Source: Hofstenia miamia | Taxonomy: Eukaryota > Xenacoelomorpha > Acoela | Direction: 5' to 3' | NCBI GenBank assembly: GCA_004352715.1 | Contig: SCFE01000099.1 | Span: 74,922 to 138,921 of the forward strand | DNA: 64,000 nt | Program-made: the position numbers and the translations under genes | Notes under the pieces: model-generated | What the model was told of the DNA's origin: nothing | What the model saw: the letters and a program-made list of their open reading frames with translations, nothing else | The model's database searches: none | Shown: piece by piece, positions 46,901 to 58,961 of the stretch | How positions within the stretch are numbered: the stretch's first letter is position 1 | How the letters are laid out: every line of letters begins with the position of its first letter

Positions 46901-48552
46901 ATTTTTTATGTGAATTCATTTACAAAACTGTAACATATATGCAATGTAATCATAATTTCTTTAGTCTTAACTGGAAATTTGCAATTACGTGTATGTCGAT
47001 ATGTTCAATTTTTAAATTCCTATCAAATTCTTGGTGAATTTATCCCAATTCCAATTCCTACTGACCAATATTATCAGTTTCAATTCCAAATTCGAGATCA
47101 GATGTTTAAACATTCAGAAATAATATTAAATTTTTACACTTACATAATTTTAGCTATTATAATTAAGTATTTTACAAAAATACATGAACTTGATACATCT
47201 ATCGATAATCCACGTCGTAAATAATACATCCCAGCTTTTTACATAATAAACAATTTTTGGAATTAGGAAGCCTTAATAGTCAATTTAGAATGCCAATTTC
47301 TAACTCAATTCTGATATTTTTTTTTTCAATTTCAAATCCAATTCCAACACACAAGAATTGGTCAATTCCAATTTCAGCAAACCTAACAATAACCAATTCC
47401 TATGAAGGAAATGAAATAACTGTATTTGACCTTAAATCTGTTTATTTTAATTAGTTCAGACCCACTCCAAAATAGATCCACACCACATCAGACCCAGAAA
47501 ATTTGAAAACCACATATACTCGCACAAATTTGAGAAAAGGACAACAAAGGACCCAAAAATAGAATATTACTGATATATAAAAAATCAAATGATTTGAAAA
47601 ATGCCACACGGGCTGATTTTATGGTTTATTCCTGCAAAAAACACCAATTCTGACCTGAAACTTTTAGAAACAGACAAATCCCCAACAAGGCTCCAGCTAA
47701 GTTAGTAAACAGGTAAGACGTGCCCACTTAAAGCAATTTTCATATCTGTTGAGAACTAAATAAAATATTTTACATTTAAATGCACCAACATATGTTTTAG
47801 CTTCTCCATTCTTTGTAAATGAGTTTTCAATAAATATTTTTAATTTAGGAAAAACAACTGGATATATTGGAATTTTTATATCTGCTATTTTCTCAGGAAC
47901 ACTCAGCTCAGTCTCATCCGGAGTTAGTTCAATAAGCTCAATAATTGTCTACAATGCTCTGCCTAACATTTGGAATGGTCTGTCAGCAAAATCAGAACTT
48001 TTTAAGTCATCACTTGCAAAAATTCTTTCTTTAGTCTGTGGAATCTTAGTAATCTTAAACAGCTTTGTAATAAATATGTATAAAGAGCAAATACTAAGCA
48101 TATGCATGTTACAATTTGGTCTTTTCAATTCACCAATCTTAGGGTTATTGACCCTAGGCATGTTTTTCCCAAAAGCCGGCGCATTCTCAGCATTTGGTGG
48201 CCTGCTAACATCATTAATAGTGAATTTTACAATATTGGTTTTAAAACAGCTCTTACCTTTGAATCTGCCAAAATCAAAATATATTGTAAACAACAATTGC
48301 AGCATTTCCAATTACAGTGAATATTCTAGCTACATCGACGAACATATTTCCTATACCTTCGCACCATCCAGTGACAGTTATATATATAACAATATCATTG
48401 GAATGTCGAACTACTGGCATAACATTATTGGTGTTGGTTTGGTGATTATCGTGGGTTATCTGTTAAGTTTACTGGAGTCAAATACATCTGATTTTCAATC
48501 CTCCAAGTTGATTTTTAGGAAGAAAGCTGTGATTGTACAATCAGAAATTTGA
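40598..48552 (+). CDS. Sodium-coupled solute transporter, SLC5 family (SMCT/SMVT-like), four exons
   Basis: Exons 40598-40963, 43142-43378, 44052-44424 and 47849-48552 join in phases 0, 0 and 1 to a 559-residue protein ending at TGA 48552; family members are usually 550-650 residues. TM1 region: DYTIIIAFLLFYLVIGLYYA then GGKQRTIKEW and FPVSMSIFASFVSGISM. Exon 2 gives YLGVVVYIPALTLSV and TALGGIKAVVLTDTIQALI. Exon 3 gives GLVTSNQVQFQRF. Exon 4 opens with FISAIFSGTLSSVSSGVSS, the TM8 stretch whose serines bind Na+ in this fold. These match the sodium/monocarboxylate and multivitamin transporters (SLC5A8/A12/A6). The ATG has a fair context (gaaaATGG). A loop near the end has Asn-Cys-Ser and Asn-Tyr-Ser sequons, and a last TM helix (IIGVGLVIIVGYLLSLL) follows. 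Substrate cannot be told from sequence. Confidence 0.9.
41073..43291. repeat. Exact 1109-base duplication across a single-N join, inside SLC5 intron 1
   Basis: 41073-42181 and 42183-43291 match base for base where compared, with only the N at 42182 between them. The first copy ends in the middle of exon 2 (42032-42181), which would be a useless half exon. This is best read as two overlapping contigs laid end to end; the true intron 1 is then about 1.07 kb. Confidence 0.9.
42032..42181 (+). pseudogene. Truncated second copy of SLC5 exon 2 (assembly artefact likely)
   Basis: First 150 bases of exon 2 with the same acceptor, cut at the N. It should not be included in the gene model. Confidence 0.8.
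43142..43378 (+). CDS. SLC5 exon 2 (79 codons)
   Basis: Between aatatttag and TTG|gtattt, phase 0 at both ends. VKIITMVIFIINILTYLGVV continues exon 1 as in the family. Confidence 0.9.
44052..44424 (+). CDS. SLC5 exon 3 (124 codons + 1 base)
   Basis: Between gaattttag and ATGG|gtaaca. Contains HMFDTYFSFAAYDQNSIFAI, QVQFQRFVSIHSDRGAKKAV and CDPVETKRITRKDAVIPFLA. Confidence 0.9.
44805..46194 (+). pseudogene. Decayed Tc1-like transposon inside SLC5 intron 3
   Basis: Frame-shifted transposase in order: STVGDIIRSFTFENII and KPGRPKKSF (HTH linker and GRPR-like motif), ISEELRNEW, FSDESRFELTHQKEC (first catalytic Asp, near 45364), KPVMVWGAIWKHGHC, NNGVAILAAWPGHSPDLNIE and NMW (the SPDLN.IE end with catalytic Glu), ending RSKRCPTKY at 45873. 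At least four frameshifts. The end motifs pair in inverted orientation: ggaaaaatgtattcgacca near 44820, against ggtggtcgaatacatatttcc near 46164 and a second one near 45982. Different family from the three copies at 19.7, 21.1 and 34.7 kb. It lies in the gene's sense orientation. Confidence 0.75.
46195..47848. other. Remainder of SLC5 intron 3, with an AATTCC-rich stretch
   Basis: From 47030 to 47410 the words caattcc and aattggaatt-like variants recur many times on both strands (ccaattccaattcc, tccaattccaacac, aattggtcaattccaatt). This gives a cryptic low-complexity repeat. No exon. Confidence 0.5.
47849..48552 (+). CDS. SLC5 exon 4 (last)
   Basis: After tttaatttag. Its first two bases GA complete the Gly codon begun in exon 3 (…AIQLMG|KTTGYIGIFISAIF). 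Open to TGA, with GLLTLGMFFPKAGAFSAFGG and the sequon-rich loop. Confidence 0.9.
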
Positions 48553-48636
48553 ATAAATTGACAATTTGTATTGCAAGGGTTAGAATAAAAGAGATCTCAC
48601 TACGACCAAATCTATATATATATATATATATATATA

Positions 48637-49618
48637 NNNNNNNNNNNNNNNNNNNNNNNNNNNNNNNNNNNNNNNNNNNNNNNNNNNNNNNNNNNNNNNN
48701 NNNNNNNNNNNNNNNNNNNNNNNNNNNNNNNNNNNNNNNNNNNNNNNNNNNNNNNNNNNNNNNNNNNNNNNNNNNNNNNNNNNNNNNNNNNNNNNNNNNN
48801 NNNNNNNNNNNNNNNNNNNNNNNNNNNNNNNNNNNNNNNNNNNNNNNNNNNNNNNNNNNNNNNNNNNNNNNNNNNNNNNNNNNNNNNNNNNNNNNNNNNN
48901 NNNNNNNNNNNNNNNNNNNNNNNNNNNNNNNNNNNNNNNNNNNNNNNNNNNNNNNNNNNNNNNNNNNNNNNNNNNNNNNNNNNNNNNNNNNNNNNNNNNN
49001 NNNNNNNNNNNNNNNNNNNNNNNNNNNNNNNNNNNNNNNNNNNNNNNNNNNNNNNNNNNNNNNNNNNNNNNNNNNNNNNNNNNNNNNNNNNNNNNNNNNN
49101 NNNNNNNNNNNNNNNNNNNNNNNNNNNNNNNNNNNNNNNNNNNNNNNNNNNNNNNNNNNNNNNNNNNNNNNNNNNNNNNNNNNNNNNNNNNNNNNNNNNN
49201 NNNNNNNNNNNNNNNNNNNNNNNNNNNNNNNNNNNNNNNNNNNNNNNNNNNNNNNNNNNNNNNNNNNNNNNNNNNNNNNNNNNNNNNNNNNNNNNNNNNN
49301 NNNNNNNNNNNNNNNNNNNNNNNNNNNNNNNNNNNNNNNNNNNNNNNNNNNNNNNNNNNNNNNNNNNNNNNNNNNNNNNNNNNNNNNNNNNNNNNNNNNN
49401 NNNNNNNNNNNNNNNNNNNNNNNNNNNNNNNNNNNNNNNNNNNNNNNNNNNNNNNNNNNNNNNNNNNNNNNNNNNNNNNNNNNNNNNNNNNNNNNNNNNN
49501 NNNNNNNNNNNNNNNNNNNNNNNNNNNNNNNNNNNNNNNNNNNNNNNNNNNNNNNNNNNNNNNNNNNNNNNNNNNNNNNNNNNNNNNNNNNNNNNNNNNN
49601 NNNNNNNNNNNNNNNNNN
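48637..49618. other. Assembly gap (982 N)
   Basis: Preceded by (TA)n at 48612-48636, just after the SLC5 3' end. Confidence 0.99.
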
Positions 49619-49861
49619 TTTTTTCCCAGAAATATAGGGATTTTTGAGAGCAATTGCGACTGTTTTCTGAATGAATTTTCCAATAATTTTTCGAGGGCGT
49701 CCACTTCCTTTTCTTCTTTTGACAGATTCTCCTTGTCGAATTTTTTTCAGCTTTCGAAAATAAGTTGATCGAGAAATTTGCGATGTCGCAAAGGCGTTTT
49801 CAAGCTGTTTTAACGTTTCCATTCCGAAGAAATCAAGTAGAAACTTTGCAAAGCAAAACAA
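49619..49861 (-). pseudogene. Mariner/Tc1-like transposase, N-terminal fragment
   Basis: Minus-strand frame running into the gap: ETLKQLENAFATSQISRSTY, FRKLKKIRQGESVKRRK and GSGRPRKIIGKF, i.e. a helix-turn-helix followed by the GRPR-like hook. ALKNPYISGKK follows, then N. Only about 80 codons are visible. Length and catalytic part unknown. Confidence 0.6.
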
Positions 49862-52800
49862 TTTGTTTGGTAAGTGTTTTTAAATAATTACGAAGTACCA
49901 GTTTAATTAGTTAACTTTTTTGTTTGACCATTTTAAAGTTCACAAAATTCTCGTTGTCTTTTATTTTTATATTTTTCCTCTAAAACGTTTCAATAAGTTT
50001 CCACAAAGCGTTAAAAAATAGTTGTTCAGTCTCATTTTTTTGCAGCCAACTATAATAGAACATTCTTAGCACAGTTTCAGTGTTCGCTAGAATCTTCCGC
50101 CCACAGTCGTCTCCCTAAGAATAGGTCTCTATAGGTAATTAGGGGTGCAAAGCACAATCGGGAGATATTACTATATATATATATAGTACTCGTACTATTG
50201 AAAATTCCCTAAATGAACGGACGCAATAATCTAACACAGATTAACGTTAAAAATGTCATCTGACGTATATTATTTTGTCAAGATTTATATATAAAATATG
50301 AATATCTTCAAATGTGCCAAGAAAATCATTTTTTAGAACACTACAGAACATCCAGCAGGCGTAATGTAGGGTGTCGCGATCAAACCCCGCCTTTTTGATA
50401 CTTGAAAAATAAAGACACACAATATATATTACAGAAGTGAAGAATGTCTACTTGGAAGATTATCTACTATTCAAAAAATATTTTTGAGTAAAAGTATTGT
50501 TTTGTACACACTGGGTAAGTCTACAATGGAAATTCTCACTTAAAACTCACAATTGTTGGCGACTTTGAAAACTTTTGAATTAACTATTCCCACAAAAAGT
50601 ATTAATATGAGCAAACGTCAGGCAAACCTGGCGGCCAATAAATATCCCCATTCTTTCTAATGAAGTGGTTTAGGTTTAGGAGGCTCGCTCTCTAAACACG
50701 TTCATTAATATTTTTGCTGTGAGATCATCGGCACTGTCCTAATGGAAAATTCTTTTGTCAATTATTTGTACATATACCACATAAAGCGTGCACTTTCACA
50801 AATGAGATTTACTTATAGCAATAAATATTTTCTTCTCCATTTTTTAATATCAAAAAGGGCTTTTGACTGTCGCAATCTGAATGACATGTATGTTACTGCT
50901 ATCTGTTTGGCAATCAAAATTATCGCTGTAATAGCTAGTGTCTGAATTGTATGAGCAATTTCAGGTACTCCATATGTATCATCAGAAATAAATTTTTCGT
51001 TTCACGTAGAAATTTACAAAAAACTATTTAAAATTGTATAGAGTCATTTTTCTATCTCTATTTAGTAATTAAATTCACAGGTGGATTAGCTCAGAATACA
51101 AAGAATTTGGATATATGATAGGGGATAACATACGTTACACTATATCCAGTAGTTTCTTTGAAGCAAAATTAAGAGATAGCTAAAAAGCCCCTAACTGTAT
51201 ACAATTTCATAGTAAGGACTATCAATCAGAAAACGGTCACAGACTATTAATTTGTTACAAACTTTTAGTTTTCCATTTAATGTAAATCAAACCAGAGCAA
51301 AAACCAATCCAGTACAGTGCAATGCAAAAGCTTTAATTGATACCATTATCGATCAAAAATAAATTTTATTACAAAAATGAATTTTTATTGGCTTTTTGTG
51401 CACGTGTTTGTAAATAACTTCATATTTTTTCTAAAAAATTTGCAAAATATGAATAAAAAATGAATAAACTATTATTATCATAAGTCTATTTAAATATTTA
51501 CTAATATCTGTTTGAATGCAATTTTTTGAACAACAAATATATCCATGATGTACTATAATTTCAATATTCAAATTTTATATTGAATAATATTAATTGAACA
51601 AGAATTCAAAATATGCATTGCAAGAATTTTTTTAGTATTTGAAGCTTTTACAGAATATTTATATTTCGATTATCAATTTGCTACAAAATAACATAGTGCT
51701 GCAAATTAATAACACGGTGTGACATACAATTTAATTGATCAAATTTTTTCACTGATTTCAGTCTATTTTGGGACGAGAATTACGAATTCGAATGTCATTT
51801 TACGTGCAAAACTATACTTTTTGAGAAATTTGTATTCTAATTTTAGAAAGCCTACATATCATTAGTTTGTTCAGCTAATGTCTATGACTATTTACGGACG
51901 CTGGACCATTGAAATTATACCTTCTTTGCTATTCTTTTCCAACATTAACTCAATAAACTCAGTTTCACTGTCGTGACGATTCACACTGGGTATAAGGATG
52001 GAAAAAAATTTTATCGGCATACCTTGATGCACTTTGTATATTACATAACGACCATATGACAACATTATTCATGTCTTGTCTGGAAGTAGCAGCTGCTTAA
52101 AAATGCAAGACTTGAGTGAATTCATTCTATTACATTGTTGATATTATATTCTGAAAATCAACCTATTACAAATATAGGGTTGAGACAAACAAAATATTCT
52201 GAAGCATGGTTAATGTTTTTGGGTATTGAATTTTGACACTAAATAATATATTTCAGCTGCCGTACTATGTTAGAGTCCTCTCTAGTTGTAGACCGCCAAT
52301 CTTTGTAATTTCTATTTTTCATGTTTAGCATAAATTGAGAAACCACAATTGCGAATGTTATTTTTTGTCTTTTAAAAAGGGGTTTTCTCCTATATCCTAC
52401 TATTAACTCATCTTGTGAACCTGTACCTTACAGCATTTAATTTCATTACTTAAATATCATGATATTAAAGTACGCATGTCTAACCTACAAAAAAATTTTC
52501 AAGGAGCAAGTGAGCCAATCTGATAGTGGATTTTCTAACACAAATTCTCAAGATCTTCATTATTCTCCTCAAAAGTATTTGAATTCATTATTTGCAAGCC
52601 TAAATCTTAGCATGAGACAAATTGGAATTTTCTTTCCTAAATTGAGGAAATGAGATATTGTTAGTGATGATGTCTACTAAACTTCATTTTCTGAAATGTC
52701 TATTGAATGTTTTTGTTGAAAATTTTGGTTGCTTAGTGATAAAAAGGCAAAATTACACCAACTACTCAAGGGACTGTCTATATGAATGGTTTTATCTAGA

Positions 52801-53591
52801 ACATATTGAATTCTGCAGATTTGGAGGCATAATTTGCCCTCATATAGTTTGTGTAGGTTCAGATCAATGAAAGCAATCTATTTATTAGTTATTTGATCAC
52901 TAAAGAAATGTCACAGCAATTAGAAAGTGATCCCATTTAGACTAAATTTTGGCCTCATTTGCTTTGGATGAACAGAAAATATCTGTTGATATTAAAATCA
53001 AAATAAAATTAGATGTCGTATACCATTATAAAATTTATTTAAGGATTTTTAGAATCTCAATTACAATACAATTTCTGATATTCAATCATCAATTTAGGCC
53101 ATAAAGTGAATTTCAAGATATTTCCTAAAATATTGTTTCTACTGAAAAAATTCGTTTTTAGCAATATCAAATTGACCAGAAACACCGAAAAAATGTACTC
53201 AGCTAAGAAAAAAAAATTTTTTGTCACCCAGTGTAATTAATAATAGAATTCGCTTTAACAGCATGTTGTGTCATCACATAATATTATGAACAAGTTATTC
53301 AAAAACTACTACATTGACTCTGATTTATCAGAAATCTTGATTTTTATCCCTTCATTACAAAAATATTAATTTTTTAGCAATATTCACTTAAAATTGAAAA
53401 ATAGTAACTTGATATCAAATTCATTTTTTACCAATTGTCTTTGGTAAATTTTTAATAAAACAGTTAATTTCTTAAAATGGAAATTTTATTAATGTTCTAT
53501 AATTGAAAAGCAACAAAACCCGGATTATGGATAGCCAGATATCTGCGCAATAAGTTCAATCCGCTTTGAACCTTAGTTATAAAAGTAATCA

Positions 53592-53594
<3 letters not shown>
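49862..53594. other. No confident gene
   Basis: AT-rich intergenic DNA. A short (TA)n at 50172-50186. At 52459-52870 on + two frames look faintly coding (for example SQSDSGFSNTNSQDLHYSPQ, then CLVIKRQNYTNYSRDCLYEW) but match no family I know. Confidence 0.4.
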
Positions 53595-53626
<32 letters not shown>

Positions 53627-54188
53627 TGTATATATATATAATGGGCCTATNNNNNNNNNNNNNNNNNNNNNNNNNNNNNNNNNNNNNNNNNNNNNNNNNN
53701 NNNNNNNNNNNNNNNNNNNNNNNNNNNNNNNNNNNNNNNNNNNNNNNNNNNNNNNNNNNNNNNNNNNNNNNNNNNNNNNNNNNNNNNNNNNNNNNNNNNN
53801 NNNNNNNNNNNNNNNNNNNNNNNNNNNNNNNNNNNNNNNNNNNNNNNNNNNNNNNNNNNNNNNNNNNNNNNNNNNNNNNNNNNNNNNNNNNNNNNNNNNN
53901 NNNNNNNNNNNNNNNNNNNNNNNNNNNNNNNNNNNNNNNNNNNNNNNNNNNNNNNNNNNNNNNNNNNNNNNNNNNNNNNNNNNNNNNNNNNNNNNNNNNN
54001 NNNNNNNNNNNNNNNNNNNNNNNNNNNNNNNNNNNNNNNNNNNNNNNNNNNNNNNNNNNNNNNNNNNNNNNNNNNNNNNNNNNATATATATACTGTATAT
54101 TTATTTATTTATTTATATTTAATATATATATATATATAAATAATATATAATATATATATATACTGTATATATATATAATGGGCCTATT
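53595..54188. repeat. (TA)n-rich block with a 433-N gap and repeated edges
   Basis: N at 53651-54083. The 30-base sequence tactgtatatatatataatg + ggcctat occurs immediately left of the gap and again at about 54161-54187, so the contig ends overlap and the gap may not exist as drawn. Confidence 0.85.
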
Positions 54189-55208
54189 CCTAACATAGGC
54201 TTTTTGTAAATTTGCAAAAGCTTGGGGTCTCAAACGTGGAAAAATTATAAAATATGCTTAAAGAATAAACAAGATAAATACTAAACGTAAAAAACGTCAT
54301 GACCTTTCCACTTTGAGATTTTGTAGTAATTCTATGCAGACCGATTTTTTATACAAAAAAGAATACCAATTATTAAATGCAATGTTGTGAAATTGCTGCA
54401 AGTTTACTGTTTATCTAAAGTGTATTAGTGCTTTGATGCTAACTTTGCTATATCTTCCATGACCCTAATAGCCTTCTGAGCTGCATGATTTCACCTAGAA
54501 ACCTCAATATACCAACAAGTCCTAAGCTGCAATAACATTTTAAGTATTCTTTTGGTTTTGGATAAAACACCAGTGTGTTATAAAGCTCTAGATAGACGCT
54601 ACTATCAAAACTTTGATCTAAAGCCAAACAGAGGTCTAAGTATTGGTAATTAATCACAAAACTTGTTAATAAGGAGACCAATTATCTGGAAACAGAAAAA
54701 TCTGTCTTTACCTTGAAGGTTAGCTTTTTTTGAATTGCAAAGTTTTGCTAACAAATTTATGTGTGAAGCATCCAATTTTCCCAGGCATTTGAAGCTCATG
54801 AAGATCATTTATGAAATCCATGTCTATATTTTGTATAGGATGTATTTGAGTGTGCTTAGAATGTAATTGTATCATTTGCTCTTGATAATAAAAAGAATGC
54901 AATATACTCCCTGAGTTAAAATTCCTCAAAAATAATTACAATGCAGTGTATTTTAAGTCTCATGCCTATTAAGCAATAAATCTATCAATAATATGTGTGG
55001 TTGTAGGAAGTTTTTAAACTATTTTAAAGGCCTTTCAACAATTAGACCTTATTTAGGACAGATGTGCAGTCCTAGAATGTTTTCAATGGTTTGTGGTTCT
55101 TTAAATGTTTATATTATTACAAAGTATAACTTGCAATTTATGCAAAATCAAATCGTATCTTTCAAGAATTGCAATGATTTTTGATATTTTTCATAAACGC
55201 TTTAACCT
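54189..55208. other. No confident gene
   Basis: Minus-strand frames at 54448-54929 are moderately open but show no motif that I recognise. Confidence 0.35.
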
Positions 55209-56242
55209 ATATATATATATATATATATATANNNNNNNNNNNNNNNNNNNNNNNNNNNNNNNNNNNNNNNNNNNNNNNNNNNNNNNNNNNNNNNNNNNNN
55301 NNNNNNNNNNNNNNNNNNNNNNNNNNNNNNNNNNNNNNNNNNNNNNNNNNNNNNNNNNNNNNNNNNNNNNNNNNNNNNNNNNNNNNNNNNNNNNNNNNNN
55401 NNNNNNNNNNNNNNNNNNNNNNNNNNNNNNNNNNNNNNNNNNNNNNNNNNNNNNNNNNNNNNNNNNNNNNNNNNNNNNNNNNNNNNNNNNNNNNNNNNNN
55501 NNNNNNNNNNNNNNNNNNNNNNNNNNNNNNNNNNNNNNNNNNNNNNNNNNNNNNNNNNNNNNNNNNNNNNNNNNNNNNNNNNNNNNNNNNNNNNNNNNNN
55601 NNNNNNNNNNNNNNNNNNNNNNNNNNNNNNNNNNNNNNNNNNNNNNNNNNNNNNNNNNNNNNNNNNNNNNNNNNNNNNNNNNNNNNNNNNNNNNNNNNNN
55701 NNNNNNNNNNNNNNNNNNNNNNNNNNNNNNNNNNNNNNNNNNNNNNNNNNNNNNNNNNNNNNNNNNNNNNNNNNNNNNNNNNNNNNNNNNNNNNNNNNNN
55801 NNNNNNNNNNNNNNNNNNNNNNNNNNNNNNNNNNNNNNNNNNNNNNNNNNNNNNNNNNNNNNNNNNNNNNNNNNNNNNNNNNNNNNNNNNNNNNNNNNNN
55901 NNNNNNNNNNNNNNNNNNNNNNNNNNNNNNNNNNNNNNNNNNNNNNNNNNNNNNNNNNNNNNNNNNNNNNNNNNNNNNNNNNNNNNNNNNNNNNNNNNNN
56001 NNNNNNNNNNNNNNNNNNNNNNNNNNNNNNNNNNNNNNNNNNNNNNNNNNNNNNNNNNNNNNNNNNNNNNNNNNNNNNNNNNNNNNNNNNNNNNNNNNNN
56101 NNNNNNNNNNNNNNNNNNNNNNNNNNNNNNNNNNNNNNNNNNNNNNNNNNNNNNNNNNNNNNNNNNNNNNNNNNNNNNNNNNNNNNNNNNNNNNNNNNNN
56201 NNNNNNNNNNNNNNNNNNNNNNNNNNNNNNNTATATATATAG
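55209..56242. repeat. (TA)n on both sides of a 1000-N gap
   Basis: N at 55232-56231 is exactly 1000, a placeholder size. Confidence 0.9.
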
Positions 56243-56706
56243 TGAGGCACTTTTCATTCATGAGTAGCAGAAAATTTGAAAATAAGTGTTTTTATCTTAT
56301 GAACGCCACTAAAAGTTTATTTATATTTCAATATTCACATAAACCTTAAACAATTTTTGAAAATATTTCTGATGGCAGCAGACTCGTGAATTAAAAATAA
56401 ACATGCAATTATCATGTCATGAATGAATTTGATAACTTTTTATCCAAAAGATAATTCTAATAATATTTTAATAGTATAAGAGAACAAAATACAATTTCTT
56501 AATATCTAGTAAATTAATTTGCAGTGATTTTGAGATATTTTCGTGCTATAAAACAACATTGTCAGCATGATCCATTAATTATAAATCCGTGATAATTCCA
56601 TGCTTCTTTGAAATAATTATACATGATACGTATATCTTAGAATTTGTTACTATATATTGAAGTATAGTGCAAATTATCTTTGTCAAATTCTGGAAAAATA
56701 TCTTAC

Positions 56707-56935
56707 CCATTGGTCGTATAATACCAGTTCGAATACCCATTTGAAAACACAACGCGCAGTCCCAAATAGCTAACACCTGCATAAGTGCGAGAAAGCTCGT
56801 TTTAGGTTGAATGCGTTTGCAAGTGAGTATTATAAGCACATTCAGTATACCACCCACAATTCCCATTGCGCCATTGCTTATGTTCACCCATGTTGCTAAA
56901 ACGTAATCAAATTGTTGAGATAAGGTTCTATTCAT
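56707..56935 (-). CDS. Probable rhodopsin-like GPCR, first exon
   Basis: ATG 56935 to a consensus donor, CCAATGG|gtaaga. Short N-terminus with an N-glycosylation site (Asn-Arg-Thr at residue 2), then GAMGIVGGILNVLIILTC with the G..G...N of TM1 (Asn 1.50), a basic loop KRIQPKTS, and FLALMQVLAIWDCALCFQMG, where L..LA..D fits TM2 (Asp 2.50). This is the usual opening of class A receptors. Later exons would lie at lower coordinates, where the 55232-56231 gap intervenes; none was recognised. Without TM3 and the DRY motif, the receptor type cannot be given. Confidence 0.5.
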
Positions 56936-57873
56936 TTTAAAAATTAAATTGGAATTTCAAACTATTTATCTCATAAGCTCTTCATTGATTGGCAATTATA
57001 TTGTTGCATTTATTCTGCAATACTGTGTAATGCTTAACAACTATTCTAAATTTAACCCTAAATTTCACGAGAAGTTTCTTAAAATATGTAGGCTAATGAT
57101 TAGAGAGTGACATCAGGCATTCGATAAATCCGACCCGAAATCGGGTCGTGCTCGGATACAAAAATTGGGTTGATTATTAAATAAATATTGAGGTTAATAA
57201 CAGATTGATTTGAGAAAAATCCTACCCTAAAACTAAGACAAAATGAATTTGAGAAAATAGTAGAACATAATATAGTACACCATAATTACATTTATGCGGC
57301 TGCTCAGTACTTTGGCATTTTTGGCAAAATGCCGCTCAGTACAAAAGTGGAGGTATTTAGTGGACGTATATATATATATATATATATATTAAGGTGTGTC
57401 AAAAAACATGATTTGAAATCGGACCCTATCCACTTTTGGAACTTTTATGCATAGAAGATGAATCTAATTTACGTTTTACCATTTGTTTAAAAAAACCAGT
57501 TACTTTTGAAATTTGAAAAATCGATATTTTACATTCAATTTTATCTTTGAGAAGATATATATTTTCTTTGTCTACGTTTATTTTCAATTGAGATTTCAAA
57601 ACAATTTAGAGCTATTGTAAGGGTAAATAGGCGTTTCTGTCCAAAGACATTTACTGCAGGACATTCCAATATTTCAATTACGTAATATATTTTCAATGAA
57701 AACACAGTGTGTTTCAAAAAAAATGGCTAATTCTATTATATTCAATTGATGCTTTATTTTATTCAATATAATGTCTAAAATTCATTCAAACTATTGTTTC
57801 AAACTATTTTTCTTTATTATTTTAATATTTTTCTTTTAATTAGGCCCTAGAGCCTTGGCCCTTATAAGGACCG
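56936..57873. other. Spacer with hairpin and (TA)n
   Basis: Contains an 8-bp perfect-stem hairpin at 57131-57148 (CGACCCGA-AA-TCGGGTCG) and (TA)n at 57367-57389. TTAAGGTGTGTCAAAAAAC follows the TA tract and may be the left end of the element whose coding part starts near 57874. Confidence 0.4.
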
Positions 57874-58961
57874 ATGGAAATTATTTTCATTGCGTTTAGC
57901 TTATCGATTTGTCTAAATAATGAAATGTCTCGTTATCCACCAAAAAAAGGAAGTCGAATCAAAGGAGAAGACTTATCACTCGAATTATTAAAAGTATTGC
58001 CATCAATCTCAGATGTTTTAAAGAGATACAAAGTTTTACAGAAGTTAAATAACGGGAAAAGGAAGCAAGTTATTCTGATAATGCTTGCAAAAGAAATCGA
58101 ACGATGTTGGCTCTTACAAGATATTCCTTGTCAACCTTACAATACAATTAATCGAAAATTAAAAAAGATACTTAGCTCAAGGAATGTTGATTCCGAAAAA
58201 TTATTCGATGTTCTCCCACAGAGTGCAAAGTTTAAAACTAAAGAAGATAAAATGTATTATGATAAACAGAAAAGGCGAATTGGTTATTGTACGCCAAAGA
58301 AAGTTTGTTACAAAGTTCATCCACGAGAAGAGACTGACTCTGATGAATCCTTTTCGACAACTGTTAGAAGACCTTCTGGAAATACAGATTTGGCTGAAGA
58401 ATTGCGTTTCAAAGCAAATCTTTCGTTATCGCAGACTAAAAGTCATGCAAACTATTTACGAAAAAACTCTCAACGAAATGTTTCTTCCACCATCAAGAAG
58501 TATCTTCTGTAAAGTTTGAATGGCAAGATTGTGTTCTTCAGTTCGACGGAAAGTGTTACGTTAATTTATATGGACAGCGGCGCGAAATGATATGTGTTAT
58601 ATTAGATGAAACTCTCCTTGCATTTAGAGAAGTAGAAAATAAAATGTCAAATACAATTGTTTCACTTTTAATTGAAGAAATAGACAAAGTAAACTGTGTA
58701 CCGAACGTTGTTATTTCCGATACTGAAGCTGTAAATACCGGTTGTCGAAATGGTGTTGTGACTCAACTAAGAAGAATATTTCCAAATATAATATACGAGC
58801 CTTGTAGATTGCATTTACTAGATTTAATTTTAAAACATCAGTTGAACAATATATTTCCGAATAATTCTGTATCACCTAACATACAAATGCAATTCGTCAA
58901 AGTTTTGCAGAATAATTGGATGTATTATAAACAACAATATGAAAAAAATACCCAAATTGAT
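57874..58961 (+). pseudogene. Transposase-like gene with D…CxxH arrangement, frameshifted, cut by gap
   Basis: Frame 1 (57874-58512) encodes a basic N-terminal part (RYPPKKGSRIKGEDLSLELL … RRIGYCTPKKVCYKVHPRE). After a shift at about 58440-58500 another frame continues into the gap: VKFEWQDCVLQFDGKCYVNL (first Asp in FDGK), YGQRREMICVILDETLLAF, VVISDTEAVNTGCRNGVVTQ (second Asp in SDT) and IYEPCRLHLLDLILKHQL (CRxH). FDGK…SDTxxxNTG…CRxH is a recurring order in transposon proteins that are often left unnamed in invertebrate and fish genomes, and it resembles the RNase-H fold with insertion seen in hAT and related cut-and-paste transposases. The C-terminal Glu would lie in the gap. It is inactive here because of the shift, unless a tiny intron removes it. 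Confidence 0.6.

Noticed and set aside
46979-47454. Two + frames of 81 and 65 codons
   Set aside because: They consist largely of translated AATTCC-type low-complexity repeats within an SLC5 intron.
48580-49704. Long open frames spanning N runs (also at 24289-25785, 55105-56349, 58872-60054)
   Set aside because: Most of the length is N. Only the sequenced edges with family motifs were kept.
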